This document shows, piece by piece, positions 50,427-59,484 of a stretch of 62,550 bases of DNA (positions are counted from its first letter, which is position 1; every line of letters starts with the position of its first letter). The position numbers and the translations under genes are program-made. The stretch covers positions 1 through 62,550 of the forward strand of contig SCQH01000093.1 in assembly GCA_004321925.1 (NCBI GenBank), given 5' to 3'. Source of the DNA: Nitrospirota bacterium. Its GTDB lineage: Bacteria; Nitrospirota; Thermodesulfovibrionia; Thermodesulfovibrionales; UBA6898. The notes beneath the pieces were generated by a model, which was not told where the DNA came from, ran no database searches, and worked only from the letters and a program-made list of their open reading frames with translations.

Positions 50427-51455
50427 ATGAGTTTCACATATGTCCGCAAGATACCGAAGCCGAAGGAGATCATCGCATCCATGCCGGTGCCGAAGGATAT
50501 CGTCCAGATGAAGAAGAGGAGGGACGAGGAGATCAGGGCGGTCTTTACCGGTGAATCCGCAAAGCTCATCCTTATCATCGGTCCCTGCTCCGCCCATGAC
50601 GAAGACCAGGTCTGCGATTATATCGCCCGGCTTGCAAAGGTCCAGGCGGCGGTCAAAGACAAGATCCTCATCATCCCGCGCATCTATACCAACAAACCCC
50701 GCACGACCGGCATCGGGTACAAGGGCATGGCTCATCAGCCGAACCTTCAGGAAGAGCCCAATATCGTCGAGGGTATCAAGGCCATCAGGAAGATGCATAT
50801 CAGGGCCTTGCAGGAGTCGCACCTCCCTGCGGCGGACGAAATGCTCTATCCCGGGAACTATCCCTACCTGGAGGACGTCCTGAGCTACGTCGCGGTCGGG
50901 GCGCGCTCGGTCGAAAACCAGGGCCACCGCCTCACCTGCAGTGGCCTCGATATCCCGGCCGGCATGAAGAACCCTACCTCGGGCGACAATGAGGTGACGC
51001 TCAACTCCATACAGGCGGCGCAGGCCCCGCACATCTTCAGCTATAACCGGTGGGAAGTGAAGACGGCCGGCAATCCGCTTGCTCATGCGGTCCTCCGCGG
51101 AGCGGTCGACCACCACGGGATCGCGGTCCCGAACTACCACTATGAGGACCTCCTGAAATTCGCAGAGGCTTACAAGAAACGCGGCCTTGTCAACCCTTCG
51201 ATCATCGTCGATACCAACCACTCGAACTCCAACAAGAAATACGCAGAACAGCCCCGGATCGCGAAGGAAGTGATGTGGAGCCGGAAGAACTCATCCATGC
51301 TGAAAGGCATGATCAAGGGCTTCATGATCGAAAGTTTCATCGAGGAAGGGGCCCAGAAGGTGACGGAGAATGTCTATGGCAAGTCCATCACCGACCCCTG
51401 CCTGGGCTGGAAAGATTCCGAAAAACTGATCAGGGAACTGGCCGAGCAGATGTAG
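50427..51455 (+). CDS. aroG: 3-deoxy-7-phosphoheptulonate synthase, class I (AroG type)
   Basis: 342 residues; first step of aromatic amino-acid synthesis from PEP and erythrose 4-phosphate. Family marks: LILIIGPCSAHDEDQV, RIYTNKPRTTGIGYKG, LPAADEMLYP, GARSVENQGHRLTCSGLDIPAGMKN (over about 160-185), VDTNHSNSNKK and GKSITDPCLGW. Strong site GAAGGAGG before the ATG. Which aromatic amino acid inhibits it cannot be told. Intrinsic terminator follows. Confidence 0.95.
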   Translation: MSFTYVRKIPKPKEIIASMPVPKDIVQMKKRRDEEIRAVFTGESAKLILIIGPCSAHDEDQVCDYIARLAKVQAAVKDKILIIPRIYTNKPRTTGIGYKGMAHQPNLQEEPNIVEGIKAIRKMHIRALQESHLPAADEMLYPGNYPYLEDVLSYVAVGARSVENQGHRLTCSGLDIPAGMKNPTSGDNEVTLNSIQAAQAPHIFSYNRWEVKTAGNPLAHAVLRGAVDHHGIAVPNYHYEDLLKFAEAYKKRGLVNPSIIVDTNHSNSNKKYAEQPRIAKEVMWSRKNSSMLKGMIKGFMIESFIEEGAQKVTENVYGKSITDPCLGWKDSEKLIRELAEQM

Positions 51456-51489
51456 GGCCCGGCCCGCAGAGGCGGGCTTCCCATGTTAG

Positions 51490-51519
51490 AGAGAGGGGAG
51501 CAGGTCTCCCCTCTCTTTG
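51490..51519 (+). terminator. Intrinsic terminator after aroG
   Basis: AGAGAGGGGAG (51490-51500) pairs perfectly with CTCCCCTCTCT (51506-51516) around loop CAGGT, then a short T-run. It lies between aroG and priA and shows that priA starts at the later ATG (51534). Confidence 0.75.
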
Positions 51520-51533
51520 TGCTACAATCCCCT

Positions 51534-53432
51534 ATGAAGTGTTACGACATCCTCTTTCCTCTGGCCATCGGCCCGCTGACCTACCTTTGCCCTGATGAAC
51601 TGGCCCATAAGGCCGAACCGGGCATGCTGGTCTCGGCCCCGGTGCGCAACAAGATCGTCCAGGGGATACTCCTTTCGAAGAATGCTGATCCACCGGCCGG
51701 CCCGCTCAAACAGCTTGCCGATATTCATGGTGAAACGCCGGCCCTGAGCAAAGGCATGCTCAGGCTCCTGGCCTGGATGTCCGACTACTATATCGCCAAG
51801 CCAGGCGTGATCCTTAAGCAGACCGTCCCGGCTGAACTTTTCGAAAGGACAAAGCAGCGCGGCAGGAAAGACCTTCCCGATGGCGGCGAGCTTACCCTGC
51901 CGGAAGTCCGGCAGGAAGACCTTCTGCCTGTGACCGGGTCGGTCTCGGAAAAGAAATACCGGACCTTTCTGCTCCACTCCCCCTCAGACCTGTATGAATA
52001 TGCAGCCGTTGCCTCGCTCCTTCAGACTGCCACGAACGCGGTCGTTGTCGTGCCGGAGATAGCCCGGGCAGAGACCCTGTTCCATGAGCTCGACAGGCTC
52101 TATCCCGGCAGGGTATGCATGCTGCACAGCGACATGGCCAGGGGAAGGCGCTCCGAATATATGGAAGGGATCCTGTCGGGGAAATACGATATCGTCGTCG
52201 GAACCCGGATGGCACTCTTTGCACCGCTTAAGAAGGTCTCGCTGATCGCCCTGCTCCATGAGCCGAGCAGTTTCTACAAGATGGAAGAAGGCATCCTCTA
52301 TCATGTCAGGGACGCTGCGGTGATGCGGGGGTTCTTCGAAAAGACAACGGTCCTGCTCTCGTCGGTTAGCCCATCGATCGATTCATACTACAATGCGCTC
52401 TCAGGCAAATATACGCTGATCAGGCCGGAAGCGGACATTGGCCGGCCGAGGCCGACGATCGTCGATATGAGGTTCTCCAAGAAGGCGTCGCCGGCAGTCT
52501 CAAAGGAAGCCGCCATGCTCGCAGGCAGCAGGCTCAGGGCCGGTAAGAATGTCATGTTCGTCATCAACAGAAAGGGCTATTCCTCGCTGCTCTGCAGGGA
52601 ATGCGAAAACACCGAGGCATGCCCCGATTGCAGCATCCCCCTGGTCATGTACAAGGAAGAAAAGGTCCTGCGCTGCACCTACTGCGGCAAGAAACAAGCC
52701 ATCCCCCTGCTCTGCAGCCGCTGCAGGAGCCCGAAGCTCGAGCCGATCGGGTCAGGCACCGAGAGGATCCAGGAGCAGATCGAGGGCCTTCTCAAGACAA
52801 CAGCGGTCCGGTTCGACAGTGACCTTATAAAAAAGCGCACCGACGTCATAAAGCTGTTAGAGACCATTAAGGACGGTCAGCCGAACCTCCTTATCGGTAC
52901 AAAGCTCCTGACAACGCACCTCACCCCCCGGCATATGTTCAGCCTTGTGGTCGTGCTCAATATCGATGCGTCCATGAATTTTCCCGATTTCAGGGCAACG
53001 GAGAAGACCTATATGGAGCTTGCCTCGATCCGTGAACATATCGAGCCGGGCGGTTCGATGATCATCCAGACAAGGGCCCCTGGCCATTACCTGCTGACCT
53101 GTTTTAAGAACGGGGAATACCAAGCCTTCGTCAGCGAGGAGCTTCGGATAAGGAGGTCGCTCCTTTTCCCTCCTTTTTCGCGTTTTCTGAATATAAAGGT
53201 ATCCGGAAGGACCGACATCAGCGGCAGCATCGCAAAGGCCACCAAGGAGGCAGACGCCCAGATAGATGTCCTCGGGCCTGTTGAAGGCAGGGACAGAAAA
53301 CGCGGGATCGAGATCTCCCTTCTGCTGAAATCGGCCGACAGAAAGGCCCTGAACAGGGTTGCCCGAAAGGCGATTGGGAGGTATGAGGGCCGCAGGGACG
53401 TCAGGATTACGATCGATGTCGACCCTGTCTAG
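51534..53432 (+). CDS. priA: PriA-like primosomal protein with lost helicase motifs
   Basis: 632 residues from ATG 51534; an upstream in-frame start would run through the terminator hairpin. TACAAT ends 5 bases before this ATG. N-terminal 3'-DNA-binding and winged-helix parts (about 1-110) and the zinc region CRECENTEACPDCSIPL..LRCTYCGKK..CSRCRSPKL (eight Cys) are kept. However, motif I, normally GVTGSGKTEVY, reads HSPSDLYEY. The DEEH box reads ALLHEP. The QVAGRAGR of motif VI reads ASIREHIEP. The rest stays colinear (EEGILYHVRDAAVMRG, GSGTERIQEQIE, NFPDFRATEKTYMEL). It should bind forks and partners but not hydrolyse ATP. Confidence 0.85.
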   Translation: MKCYDILFPLAIGPLTYLCPDELAHKAEPGMLVSAPVRNKIVQGILLSKNADPPAGPLKQLADIHGETPALSKGMLRLLAWMSDYYIAKPGVILKQTVPAELFERTKQRGRKDLPDGGELTLPEVRQEDLLPVTGSVSEKKYRTFLLHSPSDLYEYAAVASLLQTATNAVVVVPEIARAETLFHELDRLYPGRVCMLHSDMARGRRSEYMEGILSGKYDIVVGTRMALFAPLKKVSLIALLHEPSSFYKMEEGILYHVRDAAVMRGFFEKTTVLLSSVSPSIDSYYNALSGKYTLIRPEADIGRPRPTIVDMRFSKKASPAVSKEAAMLAGSRLRAGKNVMFVINRKGYSSLLCRECENTEACPDCSIPLVMYKEEKVLRCTYCGKKQAIPLLCSRCRSPKLEPIGSGTERIQEQIEGLLKTTAVRFDSDLIKKRTDVIKLLETIKDGQPNLLIGTKLLTTHLTPRHMFSLVVVLNIDASMNFPDFRATEKTYMELASIREHIEPGGSMIIQTRAPGHYLLTCFKNGEYQAFVSEELRIRRSLLFPPFSRFLNIKVSGRTDISGSIAKATKEADAQIDVLGPVEGRDRKRGIEISLLLKSADRKALNRVARKAIGRYEGRRDVRITIDVDPV

Positions 53433-53527
53433 AAACACACGCTATGCCCCGATCTATTCTGAGTTATTGTTATTGCAAATAAGTAAATTAAATATTAAAA
53501 TAAAGAAAACTTAACCTGGAGGTTGCT

Positions 53528-54718
53528 ATGAAACGCATAGTTGTCGTCCTTCTAACTCTTCTTCTTTCAGGCCTCTTCAGCTCCACCCTTTTTGCGGCAG
53601 ACACCTTTGATCTGGTCATCCCTCTTCCCCTCACCGGCAAGACCGCGAAGTTCGGCGAGATGATGAAAAGGTCCTACGAGATGGCGGCAGAGGAGATCAA
53701 CGCAAAGGGGGGCGTCAAGAAAAAGAAGATAGCCCTTTCCTTTGAGGACTCAGGCGCAAAGCCCGAGACTGCCCGTGCGATCGTCGAAAAGCTGATCGAC
53801 ACCAAAAAGCAGCCGATCATCGTCGGTGAGTACACGTCTGCCTGCGCCAAGGCTGTTGCGGCAGTCGCAGAAGAGCGCAAGACCCCCTATCTTGTCGTGG
53901 CCAGCGCCGATGACGATATAACCCAGAAGAAATATAAATATGTTTTCCGCCAGAACCCCGTCAATGCCCACTACAGCGATTCGTTGATCGACTTTATCGC
54001 GAAGGTCGTCAAGCCGAAAACCATGGTCATACTCTATGAAAGCTCCGCCTTCGGCACCTCGGGCGCAGAGGCCATGGCCAAAGACGCTGAAAAAGCCGGC
54101 ATCAAGGTGCTGTTAAAGGAAAAATATGAGGCCGGTTCCGTGGACTTCAAACCCCTCCTTTCAAAGGTCAAGGCCACACAGGCGGACGTCATCTATATGG
54201 TCTCCTATGTCATGGACGCCTCGCTCCTGATGAAACAGATCAAGGAGCTCAGGATCGACGCAAAGCTCTTTGCCGGCGGCGCAGCAGGCTTTGCCATCCC
54301 GGAGTTCATCGACAATGCTAAAGAGGCTGCCGAATATGTTATCACCGCTACTCTCTGGACCCCTCAGCTGAAGTACCCCGGGGCAAAGGAATATGCCGAT
54401 AAATACAAGGCCAAATACAAGGACTTTCCTTCATACCATGGCGCATCGGCCTACTCGGCGATCTATGTGGTAAAAGACGCCCTTGAAAGGGCAAAAAGCT
54501 GGACCCCCGACGGCATTCGTGACGCGCTCAAGGCAACGAATACCATGACCGCCTTCGGCCCGGTAAGGTTCGAGGACAAGGAAGGTTACCAGAACCAGAA
54601 CTTCACCGATACCTTCGTGCTGCAGGTCATCAAGGGAGAGCATGAGACGATCTGGCCCGAAAAATATGCCAACAAGAAATATATCTTCCCGATCCCGACC
54701 TGGAGAGAAAGAAGGTAG
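53528..54718 (+). CDS. livK: Branched-chain amino-acid ABC transporter, substrate-binding protein
   Basis: 396 residues, GGAGG before the ATG. Cleavable signal peptide (about 1-23, ending LFAAD), no lipobox. Periplasmic binding protein type I (Leu/Ile/Val-binding fold): DLVIPLPLTGKTAKFGEMMKRSYEMAAEEINAKGG (spread over about 25-60), and FGPVRFEDKEGYQNQN near the C-terminus. First gene of the liv cluster. The actual ligand could be a branched amino acid, an aromatic compound or an amide. Confidence 0.92.
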   Translation: MKRIVVVLLTLLLSGLFSSTLFAADTFDLVIPLPLTGKTAKFGEMMKRSYEMAAEEINAKGGVKKKKIALSFEDSGAKPETARAIVEKLIDTKKQPIIVGEYTSACAKAVAAVAEERKTPYLVVASADDDITQKKYKYVFRQNPVNAHYSDSLIDFIAKVVKPKTMVILYESSAFGTSGAEAMAKDAEKAGIKVLLKEKYEAGSVDFKPLLSKVKATQADVIYMVSYVMDASLLMKQIKELRIDAKLFAGGAAGFAIPEFIDNAKEAAEYVITATLWTPQLKYPGAKEYADKYKAKYKDFPSYHGASAYSAIYVVKDALERAKSWTPDGIRDALKATNTMTAFGPVRFEDKEGYQNQNFTDTFVLQVIKGEHETIWPEKYANKKYIFPIPTWRERR

Positions 54719-54745
54719 AAGGGCAACGGGACAAACTATTTATTT

Positions 54746-54830
54746 TGTCATACCGGCTTGTCCGGTATCCTTCTTGAAAAAAGATTCCCGACAAGCCAAC
54801 AGTAGGGGCTTAAGCCCGGGAATGACGGAA
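54746..54830. repeat. Dispersed inverted-repeat element, copy 2
   Basis: Starts TGTCATACCGGCTTGTCCGG and ends GGGAATGAC (about 54818-54826). Shares ends and internal words with the element at 36584-36673 and contains a GGGGCTTAAGCCC hairpin. Lies between livK and livH. Confidence 0.65.
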
Positions 54831-54880
54831 TGTGATTATTGAGGTGCTTAAACAATAATGAAAAAGATCAGGGTTAAGAA

Positions 54881-55810
54881 ATGACGGCCCCACAGGTCGA
54901 AGTCCTTCTCCAGACGATACTGTCAGGCCTCCTCCTGGGAGGCCTGTACGCCCTTATCGGCATCGGCATGACCCTGATCATGGGCGTCATGAAGATCATC
55001 AACCTGGCCCACGGCGAGCTGATGATGGTCGGGATGTACATCGCCTATGTGCTCTTTTCGACCTTCCATATCGATCCGTACCTCTCGATCCTGGTCGCCG
55101 CGCCCGCCCTCTTCCTGCTGGGGGTCTTCCTCCAGAAGTTCCTGATCAACCCGGTGATGAAGGTCGACGCGATCATACCCGAAAACCAGGTGATCCTGAC
55201 CGTCGGCATCGGCATGGTGCTCGCTAATATTGCGACGATCATCTTCTCTTCCGACTACAAGACCACACCGGTCGATTATGCGACCAAGGCGTGGTACCTC
55301 TCGGACATATGGAAGACGTCCCCGATCGAGATCTCGCTCTCCCTGCCGTGGACTGTCTCGTTCTGTTGTGCCCTTGCCATCACTGGGGGGCTCTGGTTCT
55401 TCCTGGGCAAGACCGATATGGGCAAGTCCATCAGGGCAACTGCCCAGGACAAGGATGCGGCCCTGCTCATGGGCGTCAATGTAGAAAAGATGCGTGTCGT
55501 AACGTTCGGCCTCGGCTCTGCCCTGGTCGGCTCGGCCGGCTGCCTCTTCATACCGATCTATTACCTTTACCCTGACCTGGGCGGCCAGTTCACCCTGACC
55601 GCCTTCGTCATAACGATCCTCGGCGGCCTCGGCTCGACGGTCGGCGCCATTGTCGGCGGCCTGATCCTCGGGGTCTTTGAGTCCCTCACCTCGACCTATG
55701 CGGGCATGGGCTGGGCGCCTGTCGGCAGGTTCGTCATCTTTCTCGCAGCGCTCATCTTTGTGCCCCAGGGCATCATGTCCCTGTTCACACGAAAGCGGTT
55801 CGGCAAATGA
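54881..55810 (+). CDS. livH: Branched-chain amino-acid ABC transporter permease LivH
   Basis: 309 residues and about eight membrane helices. Typical opening LLSGLLLGGLYALIGIGMTLIMGVMKIINLAHGELMMVGMY (over about 10-50), and the EAA-type loop GKSIRATAQDKDAALLMGVNVEKMR that contacts the ATPases. C-terminal GGLGSTVGAIVGGLILGVFE. Stop overlaps the livM start (ATGA). Confidence 0.95.
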   Translation: MTAPQVEVLLQTILSGLLLGGLYALIGIGMTLIMGVMKIINLAHGELMMVGMYIAYVLFSTFHIDPYLSILVAAPALFLLGVFLQKFLINPVMKVDAIIPENQVILTVGIGMVLANIATIIFSSDYKTTPVDYATKAWYLSDIWKTSPIEISLSLPWTVSFCCALAITGGLWFFLGKTDMGKSIRATAQDKDAALLMGVNVEKMRVVTFGLGSALVGSAGCLFIPIYYLYPDLGGQFTLTAFVITILGGLGSTVGAIVGGLILGVFESLTSTYAGMGWAPVGRFVIFLAALIFVPQGIMSLFTRKRFGK

Positions 55811-56745
55811 AAAAATATCTGCCGCTGCTCATCGCCGGTATTCTCGCCCTTCTTCCCCTGATCGGCCTGAGTTCCTACTGGATGCATATCCTGATCCTGG
55901 TGATCATGTGGTCGGTCATCGGTATGGCCTGGAACCTCCTCGGCGGCTACTGCGGACAGGTCTCCTTCGGGCATGCCGCCTTTTTCGGTGTCGGCGCCTA
56001 TACCGCGGGCATCCTCTACAACAAGACCGGGATGTCGGCCTGGTGGGGCCTGCCTGCCAGCATTGTTGTGGTCGCCCTCTTTGCCCTGCTCATCGGCTAC
56101 ATCTGCCTGCGGCTGAAGGGGCCCTTCTTTGCCCTTGGCACGCTGGCCATGGGGGTCATCCTCAGGGTGACTGCCGAAAACCTCACGACCATCACCGAAG
56201 GTGATCTCGGAATCATGATCAGGGAGCGAACCTGGATCGATAAGACCTATTATTTTTATATCATCCTGATACTTGCCGTTGCCTCTTTTTTTGTCGTCAA
56301 GAAGGTCATCGAATCAAAGCTCGGCTATTATTTCGTCGCGATCCGCGAGGACCAGGACGCTGCCGAGTCCCTCGGCATCAATACCACCTTTTACAAGACG
56401 GTCGCCCTCAGCCTGAGCGCGGTCATTACAGGGCTGGCCGGGGCCTTCTACACGAATTATATGGGGTATATCGACCCCAAGATCGTCTTTGCACTTCATG
56501 ACATCTCTATCGTCACGATCATGGTCGTCATGGTCGGCGGGGTTGCCACCTTCTGGGGGCCCTTTGTCGGCGCGATCATCATGGTCTTCCTTGCCGAGCT
56601 CATCCGGTCCATCCCGAAGCTCGGGGCTGCCCACCATACGTTCTTCGGCATCCTGCTTATTTTGATCATCATTTATCTCCCCAACGGCATAACCGGTGAT
56701 AATCCGAAACTCAAACGGCTCCTGCGGATGGGGAAGACAACCTGA
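55807..56745 (+). CDS. livM: Branched-chain amino-acid ABC transporter permease LivM
   Basis: 312 residues. Second membrane subunit with GGYCGQVSFGHAAFFGVGAYTAG near the N-terminus, the coupling loop SKLGYYFVAIREDQDAAESLGI (about 176-198) and GGVATFWGPFVGAIIMVFLAE. Overlaps livH by 4 bases and livG by the TGATG junction. Confidence 0.95.
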   Translation: MKKYLPLLIAGILALLPLIGLSSYWMHILILVIMWSVIGMAWNLLGGYCGQVSFGHAAFFGVGAYTAGILYNKTGMSAWWGLPASIVVVALFALLIGYICLRLKGPFFALGTLAMGVILRVTAENLTTITEGDLGIMIRERTWIDKTYYFYIILILAVASFFVVKKVIESKLGYYFVAIREDQDAAESLGINTTFYKTVALSLSAVITGLAGAFYTNYMGYIDPKIVFALHDISIVTIMVVMVGGVATFWGPFVGAIIMVFLAELIRSIPKLGAAHHTFFGILLILIIIYLPNGITGDNPKLKRLLRMGKTT

Positions 56746-57467
56746 TGTCCATGCTTGAGGTCAAGAATGTTTCGCGCTTCTTCGGCGGCCTTGCCGCGCT
56801 GACCGATATCTCCTTCTCTGTCGAAAAGGGAGAGATCCTCGGCCTGATCGGCCCCAACGGGGCCGGCAAGACCACCCTCTTTAATGTCGTTAACGGATTC
56901 TATGGGCCTTCGGAAGGCGAGGTCCTTTTCAATCAGGCCAGGATCTCCGGACTGAAACCGCATCAGGTCTGCATCAGGGGGATAGCGAGGACCTTCCAGG
57001 TCGTCAAACCTCTTCAGCGCATGTCCGTGCTTGACAATGTCATCGCCTCCGCTTACCTCAGGACAGGCTCTCGGGCAGTGGCCGAGACAAAGGCGGTCGA
57101 GACCCTGAAGTTCACCGGCCTGTATGACGACCGGGATATCATCTCCAAGGGACTCCCCCTCGGGAAAAGAAAGAAACTCGAGATAGCCAGGGCCCTTGCA
57201 ACCGGGCCTGAAATGATCCTCCTCGATGAGTCCTTCGCCGGACTCAACCCCACAGAACTGAACGAATCGATAGAGATCATCCGGAACATCAAGGCAACCG
57301 GCATAACCATCATGATCATTGAGCATCATATGAAGGTAATCATGTCGATATCCGACAGGATCGTCGTGCTCAACTACGGCCAGAAGATCGCAGAAGGCAC
57401 CCCGGAAGAGATCAGGAGCAATCCGCTCGTGATAGAGGCCTACCTCGGCGAGGCGCAGAATGCTTGA
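56745..57467 (+). CDS. livG: Branched-chain amino-acid ABC transporter ATP-binding protein LivG
   Basis: 240 residues. Walker A GPNGAGKTTL, the signature PLGKRKKLEIARALATGPEM (a LivG-type variant of LSGGQ), Walker B LLDESFAGLNPTE and switch His in IEHHMKVI. The glycine-rich FNVVNGFYGPSEGEV loop is normal for LivG. Overlaps livF by 8 bases. Confidence 0.95.
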   Translation: MSMLEVKNVSRFFGGLAALTDISFSVEKGEILGLIGPNGAGKTTLFNVVNGFYGPSEGEVLFNQARISGLKPHQVCIRGIARTFQVVKPLQRMSVLDNVIASAYLRTGSRAVAETKAVETLKFTGLYDDRDIISKGLPLGKRKKLEIARALATGPEMILLDESFAGLNPTELNESIEIIRNIKATGITIMIIEHHMKVIMSISDRIVVLNYGQKIAEGTPEEIRSNPLVIEAYLGEAQNA

Positions 57468-58164
57468 GATCAGGAACCTTAACGTCAATTACGGCGACGT
57501 CCAGGTCATCTGGGGCGTCTCCTTTGAGATCAAAAAAGGCGAGGTCGTTGCCCTGATCGGGGCTAACGGGGCCGGGAAATCGACCATCCTCAAGACCATC
57601 TCGGGGATCATCCGGCCGGCCAGCGGTGAGATACTTTTTGAAGGTCAGCCGATCCATACGCATGAAGCGTACACCCTGATCGAAACAGGGTTGGCCCACG
57701 TTCCCGAGGCCAGGAGGCTGTTTGTCGAGATGACCGTTGAGGAAAACCTCGATATGGGCTCTTTAAAAGGTGAGGCCAGGAAGAACAGGCAGAAGACCCG
57801 GGAGATGGTCTTTGATCTCTTCCCGAGGCTGCGCGACCGGCGCAAACAGATCGCAGGGACCCTGAGCGGCGGCGAACAGCAGATGGTGGCGATCGGGAGG
57901 GGACTGATGTCCCTGCCCTCTTTGATCATGTTTGACGAGCCTTCCCTCGGCCTGGCCCCTATCCTGGTGCGGGAGATCTTCGACGTCATCAAAAAGATCA
58001 GGGGCGAAGGCGTCACCGTGATGATCGTTGAGCAGAACGTCAAACAGACTCTTGCCATTTCCGACAGGGCTTATGTGCTTGAGACCGGCAAGGTCGTGAT
58101 GGAAGGGACAGGGGAATCCCTGCTGAATGATGAGCATGTCAGGAAGGCATATCTTGGGGTATAA
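57460..58164 (+). CDS. livF: Branched-chain amino-acid ABC transporter ATP-binding protein LivF
   Basis: 234 residues. Walker A GANGAGKST, signature TLSGGEQQMVAIGRGLM, Walker B LIMFDEPSLGLAP, switch His position in VEQNVKQT (Gln in place of His, as in LivF). Forms the ATPase heterodimer with LivG. Followed 18 bases later by the CBS/ACT gene. Confidence 0.95.
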   Translation: MLEIRNLNVNYGDVQVIWGVSFEIKKGEVVALIGANGAGKSTILKTISGIIRPASGEILFEGQPIHTHEAYTLIETGLAHVPEARRLFVEMTVEENLDMGSLKGEARKNRQKTREMVFDLFPRLRDRRKQIAGTLSGGEQQMVAIGRGLMSLPSLIMFDEPSLGLAPILVREIFDVIKKIRGEGVTVMIVEQNVKQTLAISDRAYVLETGKVVMEGTGESLLNDEHVRKAYLGV

Positions 58165-58181
58165 CGCAAGGAGGTTCTGCA

Positions 58182-58826
58182 ATGTTCGTATCTGACTGGA
58201 TGACGAGAAAGGTCTTTACCGTTGCACCGGACGACGGGGTGGCCGTAGCGGTCAAGCTGATAAGGGAAAAGAAGATCAAGCATGTCCCTGTCGTAAAGGA
58301 CGGGAAGCTCAAGGGAATAATCTCGGACAGGGACATACGCGATTTTTGTCCCTCCCAGGCCACTACCCTCGATATCTATGAACTGCATTACCTGCTCGCC
58401 AGGACAAAGGTCAGGGAGATCATGAAGGAGAAGGTCTCCACCTCGTCTCCTGACCTGCCGATCGAAGAGGCTGCGCTGCTGATGCTTGACAGGAATATCG
58501 GCTGCCTCCCGGTCATAGACGAAGGCAGGCTGGCCGGCATAATCTCTGACAGGGACATCTTTCGGGCTCTCGTGGACATCACCGGGGTGCGTCATGGCGG
58601 CCACCGGATCTCGATGACCATTGCCGACAAGCCCGGCTCGATCAAAGAGGTTGCGGACATCATCAGAAAACATGATTTCAGCCTCCAGGGAATATTGACC
58701 TCCTATGAGAAGGCCGATAAAGGGTCGCGGCATATCGTCATACGGGCACAGGGAGCGGGGAAGTTCGGACCGCTCAAGGCCGAACTGACCGGTACCTTTA
58801 AAGAGGTAAAGATCAAAAAAGGCTGA
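58182..58826 (+). CDS. CBS-pair and ACT domain protein (AcuB-like)
   Basis: 214 residues. Two CBS motifs (about 1-55 and 72-130; VSDWMTRKVFTVAPDDGVA..KGIISDRDI and VREIMKEKVSTSS..AGIISDRDI), nucleotide-sensing folds, then a small-ligand ACT domain (about 140-210, RISMTIADKPGSIKEVADI). GGAGG before the ATG. Placed directly after the liv ATPases, it may sense adenine nucleotides or amino acids and adjust transport or metabolism (inference). Confidence 0.88.
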   Translation: MFVSDWMTRKVFTVAPDDGVAVAVKLIREKKIKHVPVVKDGKLKGIISDRDIRDFCPSQATTLDIYELHYLLARTKVREIMKEKVSTSSPDLPIEEAALLMLDRNIGCLPVIDEGRLAGIISDRDIFRALVDITGVRHGGHRISMTIADKPGSIKEVADIIRKHDFSLQGILTSYEKADKGSRHIVIRAQGAGKFGPLKAELTGTFKEVKIKKG

Positions 58827-58907
58827 GAAAAGTAAGTGATGAATGTGTCCCTACGCCCCCGGGCGGAAATCGCGTAAAAAGCCGACCGGTTGTGCTAAAA
58901 TTTACTT

Positions 58908-59348
58908 ATGGATTTGAGGATGAACCATCATTCTGCTCTCAGGCTCTTGTTCCTCGTTTATTTTGTCTTTTTTGCGGTCTCGCCAATCTCGTATTACTGT
59001 CCTGAAAATGCACCGGCCCATCTGACCGGTGATGCCGGCATAAATGGCTCGGTCAGATTGAGTTTTGTCCTGCTAGAGCCTTTCATGAAAAGTGATACGG
59101 ATACGGACGGTGCAGAAGACGATACGGGTACCCTGAAGATCCTGCTTCGCAAGAAGCGCGCGGTACTTTCAGCAAAAAAACTGATAGATCCCACGTTACT
59201 CACCTGCAGTTTACCTGGCGATCTGATAAACAAGGGAATACTGTTAAATCGCGTAGCTTTTTTCGCCGGCGATGATCCGGCAGCGGGCCGTTACTCCGAC
59301 TTACCTTATTCAGGCCTTTCCCCTCCTGTAGTCCCTCCGTTCATCTGA
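58908..59348 (+). CDS. Hypothetical protein with N-terminal signal/anchor
   Basis: 146 residues. A hydrophobic segment (about 10-27, ALRLLFLVYFVFFAVSPIS) is a signal peptide or anchor, followed by a polar region with an acidic run (SDTDTDGAEDDTG) and a Pro-rich end. TAAAAT lies 6 bases before the ATG; a second ATG at 58920 is also possible. Family not recognised. Confidence 0.5.
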   Translation: MDLRMNHHSALRLLFLVYFVFFAVSPISYYCPENAPAHLTGDAGINGSVRLSFVLLEPFMKSDTDTDGAEDDTGTLKILLRKKRAVLSAKKLIDPTLLTCSLPGDLINKGILLNRVAFFAGDDPAAGRYSDLPYSGLSPPVVPPFI

Positions 59349-59484
59349 TTTTTCATATCTGAGACTGAATCCGGGGTTCATCCCCGACGCTGGACATTTT
59401 GGCATGGAGATATTGATGCAGTGAGCGCATCGGCATTGATCAGGCTGAACCGGCCTCGGGCTACCCTGTTTACGGAGGACTTAC

